A stretch of 9,862 nucleotides of DNA from Bacteroidales bacterium UBA5281 (GTDB lineage Bacteria > Bacteroidota > Bacteroidia > Bacteroidales > Lentimicrobiaceae), in NCBI GenBank assembly GCA_002410555.1, contig DHSR01000004.1, forward strand, positions 1-9,862. The letters are read 5' to 3'. The notes beneath the pieces are model-generated. The model worked only from the letters and a program-made list of their open reading frames with translations, had not been told where the DNA came from and did no database searches. Positions 1 through 6,702 of this stretch are shown here, one piece after another (positions within the stretch are counted from its first letter, which is position 1; each line of letters starts with the position of its first letter). The translations under genes and the position numbers were made by a program.

Positions 1-38
1 CCCTACCTTCCTACTCGATTTTTTGGTGAGGTGTGAAT

Positions 39-611
39 TTAATAATTTTCAGCAAGAATTTCGAAATAGGCCTGAGGGTGTTCACAACCAGGGCAGTTTT
101 TTAATGCTTTTTCGCCCTCATAAATAAAGCCACATTTTCGACAGATCCATTTCACCGGTTCATCCCGCTCAAACACCCGGTTGTTTTTTATATTTTCGGC
201 AAGGGCGTTGAAGCGCTTAGCATAAAAAAGTTTAATCCGACGAAACAATTTAATCTTGGTAGAGATTTTCTTCAAACCTGCATCCCATGCTTGAGCTTCC
301 AATGTCGCGTAAACCCCTTCCGATTCTGTATCTTCAAGCGATACGGCATGCTCGAGATTTTTTAATGTTTGCTCAAACGACATTGTTTTGGTTGAAATGG
401 TGGTTTCTGACGATGATTCTTCCAAAAACCGGTAAATGGTTTTGGTATGCGAACGCTTTTGTTCGGCCACTTCCAGAAAAAGTGCTGCCACTTGCTGATA
501 ACCATCTTTAACAGCCTGTTTGGCATAAATTTCATACAACCGTATGCGCGCTGTTTCCAGATACCAAACATTAACAAGCAGTGATATAACATTTTGTTCT
601 GTTGTGCTCAT
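39..611 (-). CDS. rbr: Rubrerythrin-like protein with degenerate di-iron site
   Basis: This 190-residue protein has the classic rubrerythrin layout: a ferritin-like four-helix domain (about 1-145) and a C-terminal rubredoxin-like domain with an intact FeS4 site (C157, C160, C173, C176). The length matches Desulfovibrio rubrerythrin (191 residues), and the two align without gaps over most of the length from memory. Canonical members reduce hydrogen peroxide at a di-iron centre fed with electrons through the rubredoxin iron. Here the ligands corresponding to E20, H56, E94 and E97 are kept (E19, H55, E93, E96). The other Glu of the second helix is K52, and the Glu and His of the last-helix ExxH motif are K127 and Y130. 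A normal di-iron centre is therefore doubtful, and the role may be different or only electron transfer. The gene has no signal peptide and is probably cytoplasmic. A terminator separates it from the upstream gpx. Family membership is secure; peroxidase activity is not. Confidence 0.87.
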   Translation of the reverse strand: MSTTEQNVISLLVNVWYLETARIRLYEIYAKQAVKDGYQQVAALFLEVAEQKRSHTKTIYRFLEESSSETTISTKTMSFEQTLKNLEHAVSLEDTESEGVYATLEAQAWDAGLKKISTKIKLFRRIKLFYAKRFNALAENIKNNRVFERDEPVKWICRKCGFIYEGEKALKNCPGCEHPQAYFEILAENY

Positions 612-639
612 GATCTTTTTATTTTAACAATTAGTCATG

Positions 640-647
640 TAAAGATA
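640..647 (-). promoter_or_regulatory. Candidate -7 element for the rubrerythrin-like gene
   Basis: On the minus strand this reads TATCTTTA, seven of eight matches to the Bacteroidetes -7 consensus TAnnTTTG. It lies 28 bases before the start codon, which would give a short leader of about 20 bases. I see no clear TTG -33 element at the expected distance. The site lies after the upstream terminator, so the gene needs a promoter in this gap. Confidence 0.4.
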
Positions 648-681
648 AAGTTTTTAGTACATGCCGTGAAATATTGTGCAT

Positions 682-709
682 AAAAAAACCACCCATTAAG
701 GTGGCTTTT
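682..709 (-). terminator. Rho-independent terminator of gpx
   Basis: Read on the minus strand, the stem AAAAGCCACC pairs with GGTGGTTTTT (one G-T wobble) around a six-base loop and runs into a T tract. The core CCACC/GGTGG lies at 689-693 and 700-704. It sits 34 bases after the gpx stop codon and separates gpx from the rubrerythrin-like gene. Confidence 0.85.
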
Positions 710-743
710 CTGAACTATTAAAGTTTATTTGTTCCCGGAATTA

Positions 744-1286
744 TTATTCCTCAATCCACTGAACAATCTTTTCAGAAAACGGGCTTTCACGTGGGCTGGC
801 AAAGTCAACAAAATTGCCATTTTCGTCTATCATGAATTTTTGAAAGTTCCAGCTTACCTCTGCATCAGTCACCCCATTTTGTGATTTCTGGGTAAGCCAG
901 GCATAGAGCGGGTTTTGAGTGGCTCCTTTAACTGAAATCTTACTCATCATCGGGAAGGTAACCCCATAATTCAGTTCGCAAAATTCCTTGATTTCTTCAT
1001 CTGTACCTGGTTCCTGATTCAAAAAATCATTGGATGGAAATCCCAGAATAACGAAATTTTGTGTTTTATATTTCTGATAAAGGGCTTCAAGTTCTTTATA
1101 CTGCGGTGTTAACCCACATTTGGAAGCGGTATTTACTATCAGCACCTTCTTTCCTTTAAAGTCTGAAAGATGGAGGGGCTTTCCATCAATGGTAGTAACC
1201 GTAAAATCATAAAGTGTCTTTTTCTGTGCAAATGCTGCAAAGACGAAAGTTAATAAGAGTAAGGAAATAAAGATTGGCTTTTTCAT
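744..1286 (-). CDS. gpx: Exported glutathione peroxidase family protein
   Basis: A 180-residue thioredoxin-fold peroxidase that reduces hydrogen or organic peroxides. The peroxidatic cysteine is C57 in NTASKCGLTPQY. The catalytic tetrad is complete with Q91 (in NQEPG) and W146-N147 (in WNFQKF). C103, in EFCELNYGVTFP, matches the resolving cysteine of yeast Gpx3 (Cys82), so this is probably a two-cysteine enzyme reduced by thioredoxin-like donors rather than glutathione. The cysteine often present in the FPCNQF motif is serine here (S85). Residues 1-20 form a signal peptide (MKK, hydrophobic core, AFA before Q21), so the mature enzyme should act in the periplasm. The start fits this leader and is preceded by A-rich sequence typical of the phylum. 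It is divergent from the MFS gene, with 91 bases between the starts, and ends before a strong terminator. Confidence 0.94.
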   Translation of the reverse strand: MKKPIFISLLLLTFVFAAFAQKKTLYDFTVTTIDGKPLHLSDFKGKKVLIVNTASKCGLTPQYKELEALYQKYKTQNFVILGFPSNDFLNQEPGTDEEIKEFCELNYGVTFPMMSKISVKGATQNPLYAWLTQKSQNGVTDAEVSWNFQKFMIDENGNFVDFASPRESPFSEKIVQWIEE

Positions 1287-1365
1287 GGTTGTATTTTTTA
1301 GTTTTAAACTAACGTCATAATCTTTTAAATGTTCAGTAATCTGTTCTTTACAAACGTCTTTATTC

Positions 1366-1373
1366 TAAATTTG
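1366..1373 (+). promoter_or_regulatory. -7 promoter element of the MFS gene, implying a leaderless mRNA
   Basis: TAAATTTG is an exact match to the Bacteroidetes -7 consensus TAnnTTTG. Only four bases (TCCA) separate it from the ATG at 1378. Transcription usually starts a few bases after this element, so the transcript would begin at or next to the start codon. No convincing TTG -33 element is visible. The same TAAATTTG-N4-ATG arrangement recurs on the minus strand at 6696-6710. Confidence 0.55.
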
Positions 1374-1377
1374 TCCA

Positions 1378-2697
1378 ATGAATTTTATGGCCTCTGCGTT
1401 TCGCGCGAAAACTACACAAGGACTGTTACCTGTTGAAAAGCGTACCTTCAGGTTGCATCTGTGGTATACTATTTTCGACAATTTTGTTTTGGGAGTTCTG
1501 GCCCTTAATGAATTTGTATTTCTGCGAAGCGTAAACGGTACCTCCCTACAACTAAGTTTTTTGTTTCAGTTTTCCGTGGTTGTTTTCTTGCTGTTGATTT
1601 TTACTTCAGCCTGGCTCAGTCGTGTTTCCGATAAACCCAGGCTGGTACGCCGTGCAGGCATCATCACCAGAGCACCGTTGGCTTTATTGTTGTTTTTCCC
1701 GCATTCCGAAGCAGCCATGTTAAGCAATTCATGGTATCATATCGCTTTTTTGCTCATCTTTTTTATTTATTATCTGGGCAATCCGATGCTTTTTCCAACC
1801 ATAAATCTATTGCTCAAAAAAAACTACCGGCATGAGCACTTTTCCAGGCTCTACAGTTACAGTACACTATGGGGAAAAGTGGTCATGCTGGTGGTCGTAT
1901 TTTTATATGGAGTTTTACTTGATTATGATAAATACGCCTATACCTGGGTGTTTTTTCTCGCAGCTATGGCTGGTGTTGCAGCGGTAATATTGCTCTCACG
2001 TATACCTTATGAAGCTGTACCGGGAAATATTCCACAATCAGGTATACTTGATTCTGTCCGTGAGTCGATAGCGCGCATGCGCAGCATCATGAAACAAAAT
2101 ACTCCTTTCAGGCACTTTGAACTTGGATTCATGTTTTATGGCTTTGGTTTTATGAGTACCGTAACGGTTATCACTATCTTCTTTGAGAAGGAGTTATCCA
2201 TGAATTACTTTACCATGGCCACCTACAAGAACTCTTATAATATTATCGCACTTTTTCTTATTCCTTTTTTTGGGCGGGTGCTTGGCCGGATTGATCCCCG
2301 AAAATTCGGAGCCATTACCTTTGCTTCAGTAATGTGTTATCTGCTCAGTTTGGTGTTGGCCAATTATTTCCCTCAAAAAATAGTTTTTGGAAATTTCAGT
2401 TTATTTTACAGTCTCATTCCCTATTTGCTCTTTCACAGCATATTTGCTGCTACCATGTCGTTGCTGTGGAGTATTGGCTCGGCCTATTTCTGCACGCCAG
2501 ATGAGGCCGGGGATTATCAGTCGGTCCACCTTTTTTTAACTGCTTTCCGCTCGCTGTTTGCACCGCTGCTTGGAGTTTTATTCTATCAGAAGTTTGGTTT
2601 CGTGTTTACTTTCGCAATGGGAGCTGCAATGCTTGCAATGGCTGTTGTGGTCATGATTTGGTCCTATAAAACAGACCAAAACCGCATAAAGCTTTAA
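1378..2697 (+). CDS. MFS-type membrane transporter, substrate unknown
   Basis: A 439-residue integral membrane protein of the size of a major facilitator superfamily carrier. I count about 12 hydrophobic segments, near residues 28-49, 57-80, 95-108, 119-143, 164-182, 188-207, 248-269, 287-302, 311-329, 340-366, 386-403 and 408-430. A hydrophilic central loop (208-246) separates the two halves. The basic stretch after the second segment (SRVSDKPRLVRR, 81-92) resembles the family's loop 2-3. The segment DEAGDYQSVHLFLTAFRS (375-392) resembles MFS proteins seen in Bacteroidetes. Nothing fixes the substrate, and neighbours do not help because it stands alone between divergent gpx and hppA. M4 (1387) is an alternative start; M1 was chosen because it directly follows the promoter element. 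Membrane topology is secure; the family call is likely; function is unknown. Confidence 0.85.
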   Translation: MNFMASAFRAKTTQGLLPVEKRTFRLHLWYTIFDNFVLGVLALNEFVFLRSVNGTSLQLSFLFQFSVVVFLLLIFTSAWLSRVSDKPRLVRRAGIITRAPLALLLFFPHSEAAMLSNSWYHIAFLLIFFIYYLGNPMLFPTINLLLKKNYRHEHFSRLYSYSTLWGKVVMLVVVFLYGVLLDYDKYAYTWVFFLAAMAGVAAVILLSRIPYEAVPGNIPQSGILDSVRESIARMRSIMKQNTPFRHFELGFMFYGFGFMSTVTVITIFFEKELSMNYFTMATYKNSYNIIALFLIPFFGRVLGRIDPRKFGAITFASVMCYLLSLVLANYFPQKIVFGNFSLFYSLIPYLLFHSIFAATMSLLWSIGSAYFCTPDEAGDYQSVHLFLTAFRSLFAPLLGVLFYQKFGFVFTFAMGAAMLAMAVVVMIWSYKTDQNRIKL

Positions 2698-2927
2698 AAT
2701 ATATAAAGCCATTTATATAATGCTTACTGTGCCGCTGACATAAGAAGCAATTATTTTTTAATTATTTGATATTCATTCACTTACTACAGGGGTTTAAATA
2801 GAGGTAATTCACCGGTGATGTTCCATTCGCTTAAATCCTGTTCATTAAATAAAAAAATATCTCATAAAATTATTCCCTATTTTGAAAAAAAAGCCTGGAA
2901 TTGATATTGTTTATTCATTCAATATTT
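2698..2927 (+). other. AT-rich intergenic region, no gene seen
   Basis: The first part of the 385-base gap before hppA holds no ORF worth calling. Directly after the MFS stop is an all-AT stem (TATATAAA at 2700-2707 with TTTATATA at 2712-2719, loop GCCA); with no T tract behind it, it is a weak terminator candidate. A perfect 10-bp palindrome TCACCGGTGA lies at 2809-2818. The rest is A/T-rich sequence without visible structure up to the hppA promoter. Confidence 0.5.
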
Positions 2928-2935
2928 TATCTTTG
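2907..2935 (+). promoter_or_regulatory. Promoter of hppA
   Basis: TATCTTTG at 2928-2935 matches the Bacteroidetes -7 consensus TAnnTTTG exactly. A TTG at 2907-2909 lies 18 bases upstream, close to the usual spacing for the -33 element. Transcription would start near 2941, giving a leader of about 140 bases before the hppA start codon. Confidence 0.7.
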
Positions 2936-2940
2936 TCGTG

Positions 2941-3082
2941 CGGGAAATGGGTGTAGAGTGCCATTTGCTGTAAGTTATCGGAGAAAGGAAAAGTTTTTTG
3001 ATTTCCGGTTTAAACAAGAATAAATAAAACTTATCAATTTTATTCATCTAACCGTAACTGTTGTTACATAAACCACCTTTTT
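2941..3082 (+). promoter_or_regulatory. Long structured 5' leader of hppA
   Basis: The predicted leader of about 140 bases can fold into several hairpins. At its very 5' end, AAATGG (2945-2950) pairs with CCATTT (2961-2966) around a 10-base loop, and the stem can extend past a mismatch. AATAAAA (3023-3029) pairs with TTTTATT (3038-3044). GTAAC (3054-3058) pairs with GTTAC (3063-3067) around TGTT, 15 bases before the ATG. I do not recognise a known riboswitch; in particular the fluoride motif is absent. The 5'-terminal hairpin may simply stabilise the mRNA; a regulatory role is inference. Confidence 0.35.
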
Positions 3083-5413
3083 ATGAGTAACATTTTCTTA
3101 ATTGTTCCATTGGCTTCCATAATGGCACTGGCTTTTGCGTGGATATTCTTTAAGTCGATGATGAAGAACTCCGAAGGTACTCCCCGCATGCAGGAGATTG
3201 CCCAATTTGTAAGAGAAGGAGCCATGGCCTATTTAAAAAGACAATATAAAGTGGTAACTATTGTCTTTATTGTGCTGGCCATATTACTTACGATTATGGC
3301 CTATTTTAATGTACAGAATCCCTTTGTGCCGGTAGCATTTCTTACAGGTGGTTTTTTCTCCGGGCTTTGCGGTTTCCTTGGAATGAAAACCGCCACTTAT
3401 GCTTCAGGACGTACCGCTCAGGGTGCATCACAGTCGTTAAACAAAGGATTGCAGGTTGCTTTTCGCAGTGGGGCAGTTATGGGGCTGGTAGTGGTTGGAT
3501 TTGCGCTGCTGGATATCGCCGCGTGGTTCTGGATTTTGAACGAGTATGTTTACACTCCCTACAACATGGCCAATGGTCTTCGTTTTGCCGGACTGGATCT
3601 GGTACATGCACATCCTGAACATGTGGTAAACGGAGTGATTAATGAAGCCGGAACACGAATAAAGTTGATAGAAATTACCGTTACCATGCTTACTTTTGGT
3701 ATGGGTGCATCTACTCAGGCCTTGTTTGCCCGGGTTGGCGGAGGAATATTTACCAAAGCAGCCGACGTAGGTGCTGACCTGGTAGGCAAAGTGGAAGCCG
3801 GAATACCCGAAGACGATCCACGCAACCCTGCTACCATTGCCGATAATGTAGGCGATAACGTAGGTGATGTTGCAGGTATGGGAGCTGACTTATATGAATC
3901 TTATGCCGGATCTATTCTGGCCACTGCTGCGCTGGGGGCAGCCCTTCCGGCATTGGTTATTAAAGATACCGGACTTACTGCTTATCAGGTAGTTATGGCT
4001 CCCATGATTGTGTCGGCCATAGGAATCATACTCTCCATCCTGGGGATTTATATGGTACGTACCAAAGAGTCGGCTACCCAGAAAAATCTTCTCAATGCAT
4101 TGCTGCTCGGTACGGGTGGTAGTTCATTGCTGGTTCTTTTGGCAATGGTAGGTCTGGTAATGATGGGCTGGGTTACCTGGGGAGTATTCTGGGCTGTGGT
4201 AATAGGGCTTTCTGCCGGTGTAATCATTGGTCAGGCCACAGAATATTTCACCTCAGATGAATATAATCCTACAAAGGGAATAGCAAAAAATGCACAGCAA
4301 GGTCCTGCTACTACCATTATTGACGGACTTGCAGTGGGCATGTATTCTACCTGGGTTCCGGTGGTAACCATTGTATTGGGAATAATGGGTGCATTCTGGG
4401 CTGCCGGTGGGGCACAACATTTCGTCATGGGCGTATATGGAATTGGATTTGCAGCGGTAGGTATGCTTTCTACCCTTGGCATTACCCTGGCAACCGACGC
4501 TTTTGGTCCTATTGCTGACAATGCAGGAGGCAATGCTGAAATGGCTCACCTTGATCATCAGGTGCGCGAGCGTACCGATGCCCTCGATATGCTGGGAAAT
4601 ACAACGGCGGCTACCGGTAAAGGATTTGCCATCGGTTCTGCCGCACTTACCGCCATGGCCCTGATTTCAGCCTATATGGAAGAAATACGGCTGTGGTTTG
4701 ATAAAATTGCGAAAGGTGGAGAAGGATTCGTTACCAAGGGCGGCTATGTGTTTTATCACGACGTGGCTCCGGTGGTAGCCGAAGGCGTAAAAGTGATAAA
4801 AATTTCAACTGCTTCCGTTAAAGATTTTGGAGCAGCTTACGATATTACCTTATTCAACCCATTATTTCTGGGAGGGCTTTTCCTTGGATCAATGATGGCA
4901 TTTGTATTTAGTGCCATGACCATGAAGGCAGTGGGCCGTGCTGCCGGTGCTATGGTTGACGAAGTGCGCAGACAATTTCGCGAAATTAAAGGGATTATGG
5001 AAGAAACAGCAAAGCCGGATTATGCCAAATGCGTCGAGATATCAACCAAAGGTGCTCAGCGCGAAATGCTTTTGCCTTCGCTGGTAGCCATTGCAGTGCC
5101 GGTTATTGTTGGCGCAGCTATGGGTGTAGCCGGAGTGGTTGGTTTGCTGGCAGGGGTACTTACCTCAGGATTTACCCTGGCTGTGTTTATGAATAACTCA
5201 GGCGGGGCATGGGACAATGCCAAGAAATACATTGAAAAAGGCAACTACGGTGGCAAAGGCAGCGAAGCACATAAAGCTGGCGTAGTAGGCGATACCGTTG
5301 GAGATCCATTTAAAGATACTTCGGGACCCTCACTGAATATCCTCATTAAGCTGATGACGATGGTTTCTGTCGTTATGGCCGGATTAACCGTTACTTTAAG
5401 CCTGCTTTCTTAA
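3083..5413 (+). CDS. hppA: K+-dependent, Na+-type membrane pyrophosphatase (possibly Na+,H+-pumping)
   Basis: This 776-residue integral membrane pyrophosphatase hydrolyses cytosolic PPi and pumps cations outward, with about 16 membrane helices. All three catalytic blocks are complete: 228-262 (D228, D232, K236, D244 and the DNVGDNVGD run), 472-515 (D472, N480, D499, D502, GNTT at 505-508) and 704-752 (N705, D711, K725, D737, D741, K744, D745). A509 and G512 after GNTT mark the K+-dependent class; independent enzymes carry Lys and Thr there. The gate glutamate E272 in GADLYESYAGS is in the position typical of Na+-pumping enzymes. T88, F92 and D144 fit the signature recalled for Bacteroides-type dual Na+,H+ pumps. 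The protein is a little long for the family because of longer loops near 153-195 and 535-585. The gene stands alone, with its own promoter and long leader, and ends at an inverted repeat. The ion specificity is inferred from residues only. Confidence 0.97.
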   Translation: MSNIFLIVPLASIMALAFAWIFFKSMMKNSEGTPRMQEIAQFVREGAMAYLKRQYKVVTIVFIVLAILLTIMAYFNVQNPFVPVAFLTGGFFSGLCGFLGMKTATYASGRTAQGASQSLNKGLQVAFRSGAVMGLVVVGFALLDIAAWFWILNEYVYTPYNMANGLRFAGLDLVHAHPEHVVNGVINEAGTRIKLIEITVTMLTFGMGASTQALFARVGGGIFTKAADVGADLVGKVEAGIPEDDPRNPATIADNVGDNVGDVAGMGADLYESYAGSILATAALGAALPALVIKDTGLTAYQVVMAPMIVSAIGIILSILGIYMVRTKESATQKNLLNALLLGTGGSSLLVLLAMVGLVMMGWVTWGVFWAVVIGLSAGVIIGQATEYFTSDEYNPTKGIAKNAQQGPATTIIDGLAVGMYSTWVPVVTIVLGIMGAFWAAGGAQHFVMGVYGIGFAAVGMLSTLGITLATDAFGPIADNAGGNAEMAHLDHQVRERTDALDMLGNTTAATGKGFAIGSAALTAMALISAYMEEIRLWFDKIAKGGEGFVTKGGYVFYHDVAPVVAEGVKVIKISTASVKDFGAAYDITLFNPLFLGGLFLGSMMAFVFSAMTMKAVGRAAGAMVDEVRRQFREIKGIMEETAKPDYAKCVEISTKGAQREMLLPSLVAIAVPVIVGAAMGVAGVVGLLAGVLTSGFTLAVFMNNSGGAWDNAKKYIEKGNYGGKGSEAHKAGVVGDTVGDPFKDTSGPSLNILIKLMTMVSVVMAGLTVTLSLLS

Positions 5414-5437
5414 ATTTTAAGTCGCTTTAGCTTTTAT

Positions 5438-5487
5438 CATCAGGCATCTGCTGTTCAGGATAACCACCTGCCCGCAGATGCCTGATG
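5438..5487 (+). terminator. 14-bp perfect inverted repeat after hppA, probable terminator
   Basis: CATCAGGCATCTGC (5438-5451) and its exact reverse complement (5474-5487) flank a 22-base loop that can form an inner CAGG/CCTG stem (5456-5459, 5467-5470). It starts 24 bases after the hppA stop codon. It is followed by only TTT and then AT-rich sequence, so as an intrinsic terminator it is strong in stem but weak in T tract. It lies between convergent genes and may also protect the 3' end of the thioredoxin-like transcript. Confidence 0.65.
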
Positions 5488-5565
5488 TTTATATGTGCTG
5501 ATCAACAAAATTTTAAGGTTTTAATCCCTACTCTGAATTATTTCCCGATATCTGAGCGGCGATGT

Positions 5566-5883
5566 CTATTCAAATCTCAACGAATAATACCTTTGAATTC
5601 TATCAGAAAGCTCCTGAACAGACACGTATTTGCTTACCCTGAAATTTTCTTTGCCATCAAAATATACAATGATGGTGGGGCTGGCAAATACCCCTGCGGA
5701 GGCAGACAGTTCCGGATAAATCGCAGCATTGATATAGGCATGCTGCATCTCATTTACTTTGGGCCTGAGTGCTACACAAGGAGCACAGGAGTCGTTATAA
5801 AAATAAAGTAACAAGGCTGCTGATGCCTGAATCAATGCTTCCATGGTTGTTTTATCTGTAACCGGAGAGGAGGGGTTTTTCAT
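5566..5883 (-). CDS. Small thioredoxin-like protein (CAPC active site)
   Basis: A 105-residue, leaderless cytoplasmic protein with a thioredoxin-fold pattern. A hydrophobic strand (ALLLYFYND, 23-31) leads into the redox motif C33-A-P-C36, followed by a helix containing P41. The cis-proline is P69 in ASPTIIVYFDG, followed by the last strands and a C-terminal helix (88-101). Typical thioredoxins have WCGPC; here the residue before the first Cys is Ser. The distance from the first Cys to the cis-Pro is 36 residues, about eight fewer than in E. coli thioredoxin, so the middle of the fold is shortened. It probably acts as a disulphide reductase or thiol exchanger for an unknown partner. The start lies 44 bases after the DUF2400 stop on the same strand, suggesting co-transcription, although TAACTTTT six bases before the ATG could be a weak promoter. 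The gene converges on hppA. Confidence 0.78.
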   Translation of the reverse strand: MKNPSSPVTDKTTMEALIQASAALLLYFYNDSCAPCVALRPKVNEMQHAYINAAIYPELSASAGVFASPTIIVYFDGKENFRVSKYVSVQELSDRIQRYYSLRFE

Positions 5884-5927
5884 TGTATAAAAAGTTATGT
5901 ATGATATTTTTAAAAAAGTAGATTTTT

Positions 5928-6698
5928 TTAAAGTTTAAATTTTTCGTACCTACCCATGCCAAACAGCGCAAAATCATATTTTATGGGATCATTTTCATCA
6001 AAAGTCCTGAGTTTAGCCGTAAGTTCTTCTACCGCCTTCCAATCATCCTGCCGCCGGTTCAACAAACCCAGTTCCCGGGCAACACGGCCCACATGCAGGT
6101 CAAGTGGAACGCAAAGTTGGGCCGGATTTAATTTTTTCCACAACCCAAAATCAACACCACCTTCTGCACTGCGCACCATCCATCTTAAAAACATATTGAT
6201 GCGTTTTGCGGCGCTGCCTTTCTGCGGATGACCCAGGTGTTTCTCTGAACGTTGCATATGCGGAACCTCTAATAAACGTCCCCTGAATTTATTAATAAAA
6301 TCAAACATGGATGCTTCACCGGCTTCATATACAAAGGCATTCTCCATACTTTCGTGTTCGTGATACAGTTTTCGCAAGGCTTCAATGATGAAAAGAAGAT
6401 CATCGCCATTGAGGGTACGATATTTAAATTTACTTAAGCCTCTAAGTTCGGCCATACCTGCATTCATTATAAACTGCCAGGGAGCATCATCCATCATTTT
6501 TATTAACAGACGGCTGCTCTGAATAATGGCTTTGCGCTGCCCCCAGGAAATAATGGCAGTGAGGAAACCTGCAATTTCAATGTCCTGCTGCCGGCTAAAA
6601 AGATGCGGAATGCTGATGGGATCTTCCTCAATAAAAACCGGTTGATGGTACTGAAGTGTTTTTTGCTCAAGGAGCGTCCTAAGGTCATCAAATTGCAT
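5928..6698 (-). CDS. DUF2400 / TIGR02757 family protein
   Basis: A 256-residue protein of the conserved uncharacterised TIGR02757 (DUF2400) family, recognised from EEDPISIPHLFSRQQDIEI (24-42), GFLTAIISWGQRKAI (44-58), KRINMFLRWMVR (165-176), PLDLHVGRVARELGLL (198-213) and the C-terminal DPIKYDFALFGMGR (237-250). The length is usual for the family. The segment around D200 and H202 (LDLHVGRV) resembles the VDTHIFRV catalytic-aspartate motif of endonuclease III-type HhH-GPD DNA glycosylases, and K165 precedes it as a lysine could in that fold; this parallel is inference and the function is unknown. There is no signal peptide or membrane helix. The start is firm because the next in-frame ATG (residue 68) lies beyond conserved sequence, and the -7 element ends only four bases before the ATG. 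It probably forms a short operon with the downstream thioredoxin-like gene and is divergent from DUF151. Confidence 0.9.
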   Translation of the reverse strand: MQFDDLRTLLEQKTLQYHQPVFIEEDPISIPHLFSRQQDIEIAGFLTAIISWGQRKAIIQSSRLLIKMMDDAPWQFIMNAGMAELRGLSKFKYRTLNGDDLLFIIEALRKLYHEHESMENAFVYEAGEASMFDFINKFRGRLLEVPHMQRSEKHLGHPQKGSAAKRINMFLRWMVRSAEGGVDFGLWKKLNPAQLCVPLDLHVGRVARELGLLNRRQDDWKAVEELTAKLRTFDENDPIKYDFALFGMGRYEKFKL

Positions 6699-6702
6699 GG
6701 TG

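Noticed and set aside
1..38. Terminator after the rubrerythrin-like gene
   Set aside because: No stem with a T tract is visible in the 38 bases available; the terminator, if any, is outside the window.
2941..3082. Fluoride or other known riboswitch before hppA
   Set aside because: The conserved pseudoknot core of the fluoride motif is absent and no other known consensus is recognisable.
4231..4558. Two overlapping open frames of about 100 codons on the minus strand
   Set aside because: They are antisense to a highly conserved part of hppA; the Pro/Ala-rich composition is typical of a shadow frame.
5485..5811. 108-codon open frame on the plus strand
   Set aside because: It lies opposite the thioredoxin-like gene, whose CxxC and cis-Pro motifs are clear, and its own translation shows no recognisable domain.
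5956..6231. 91-codon plus-strand open frame
   Set aside because: Antisense to the conserved C-terminal half of the DUF2400 gene, with no domain signal.
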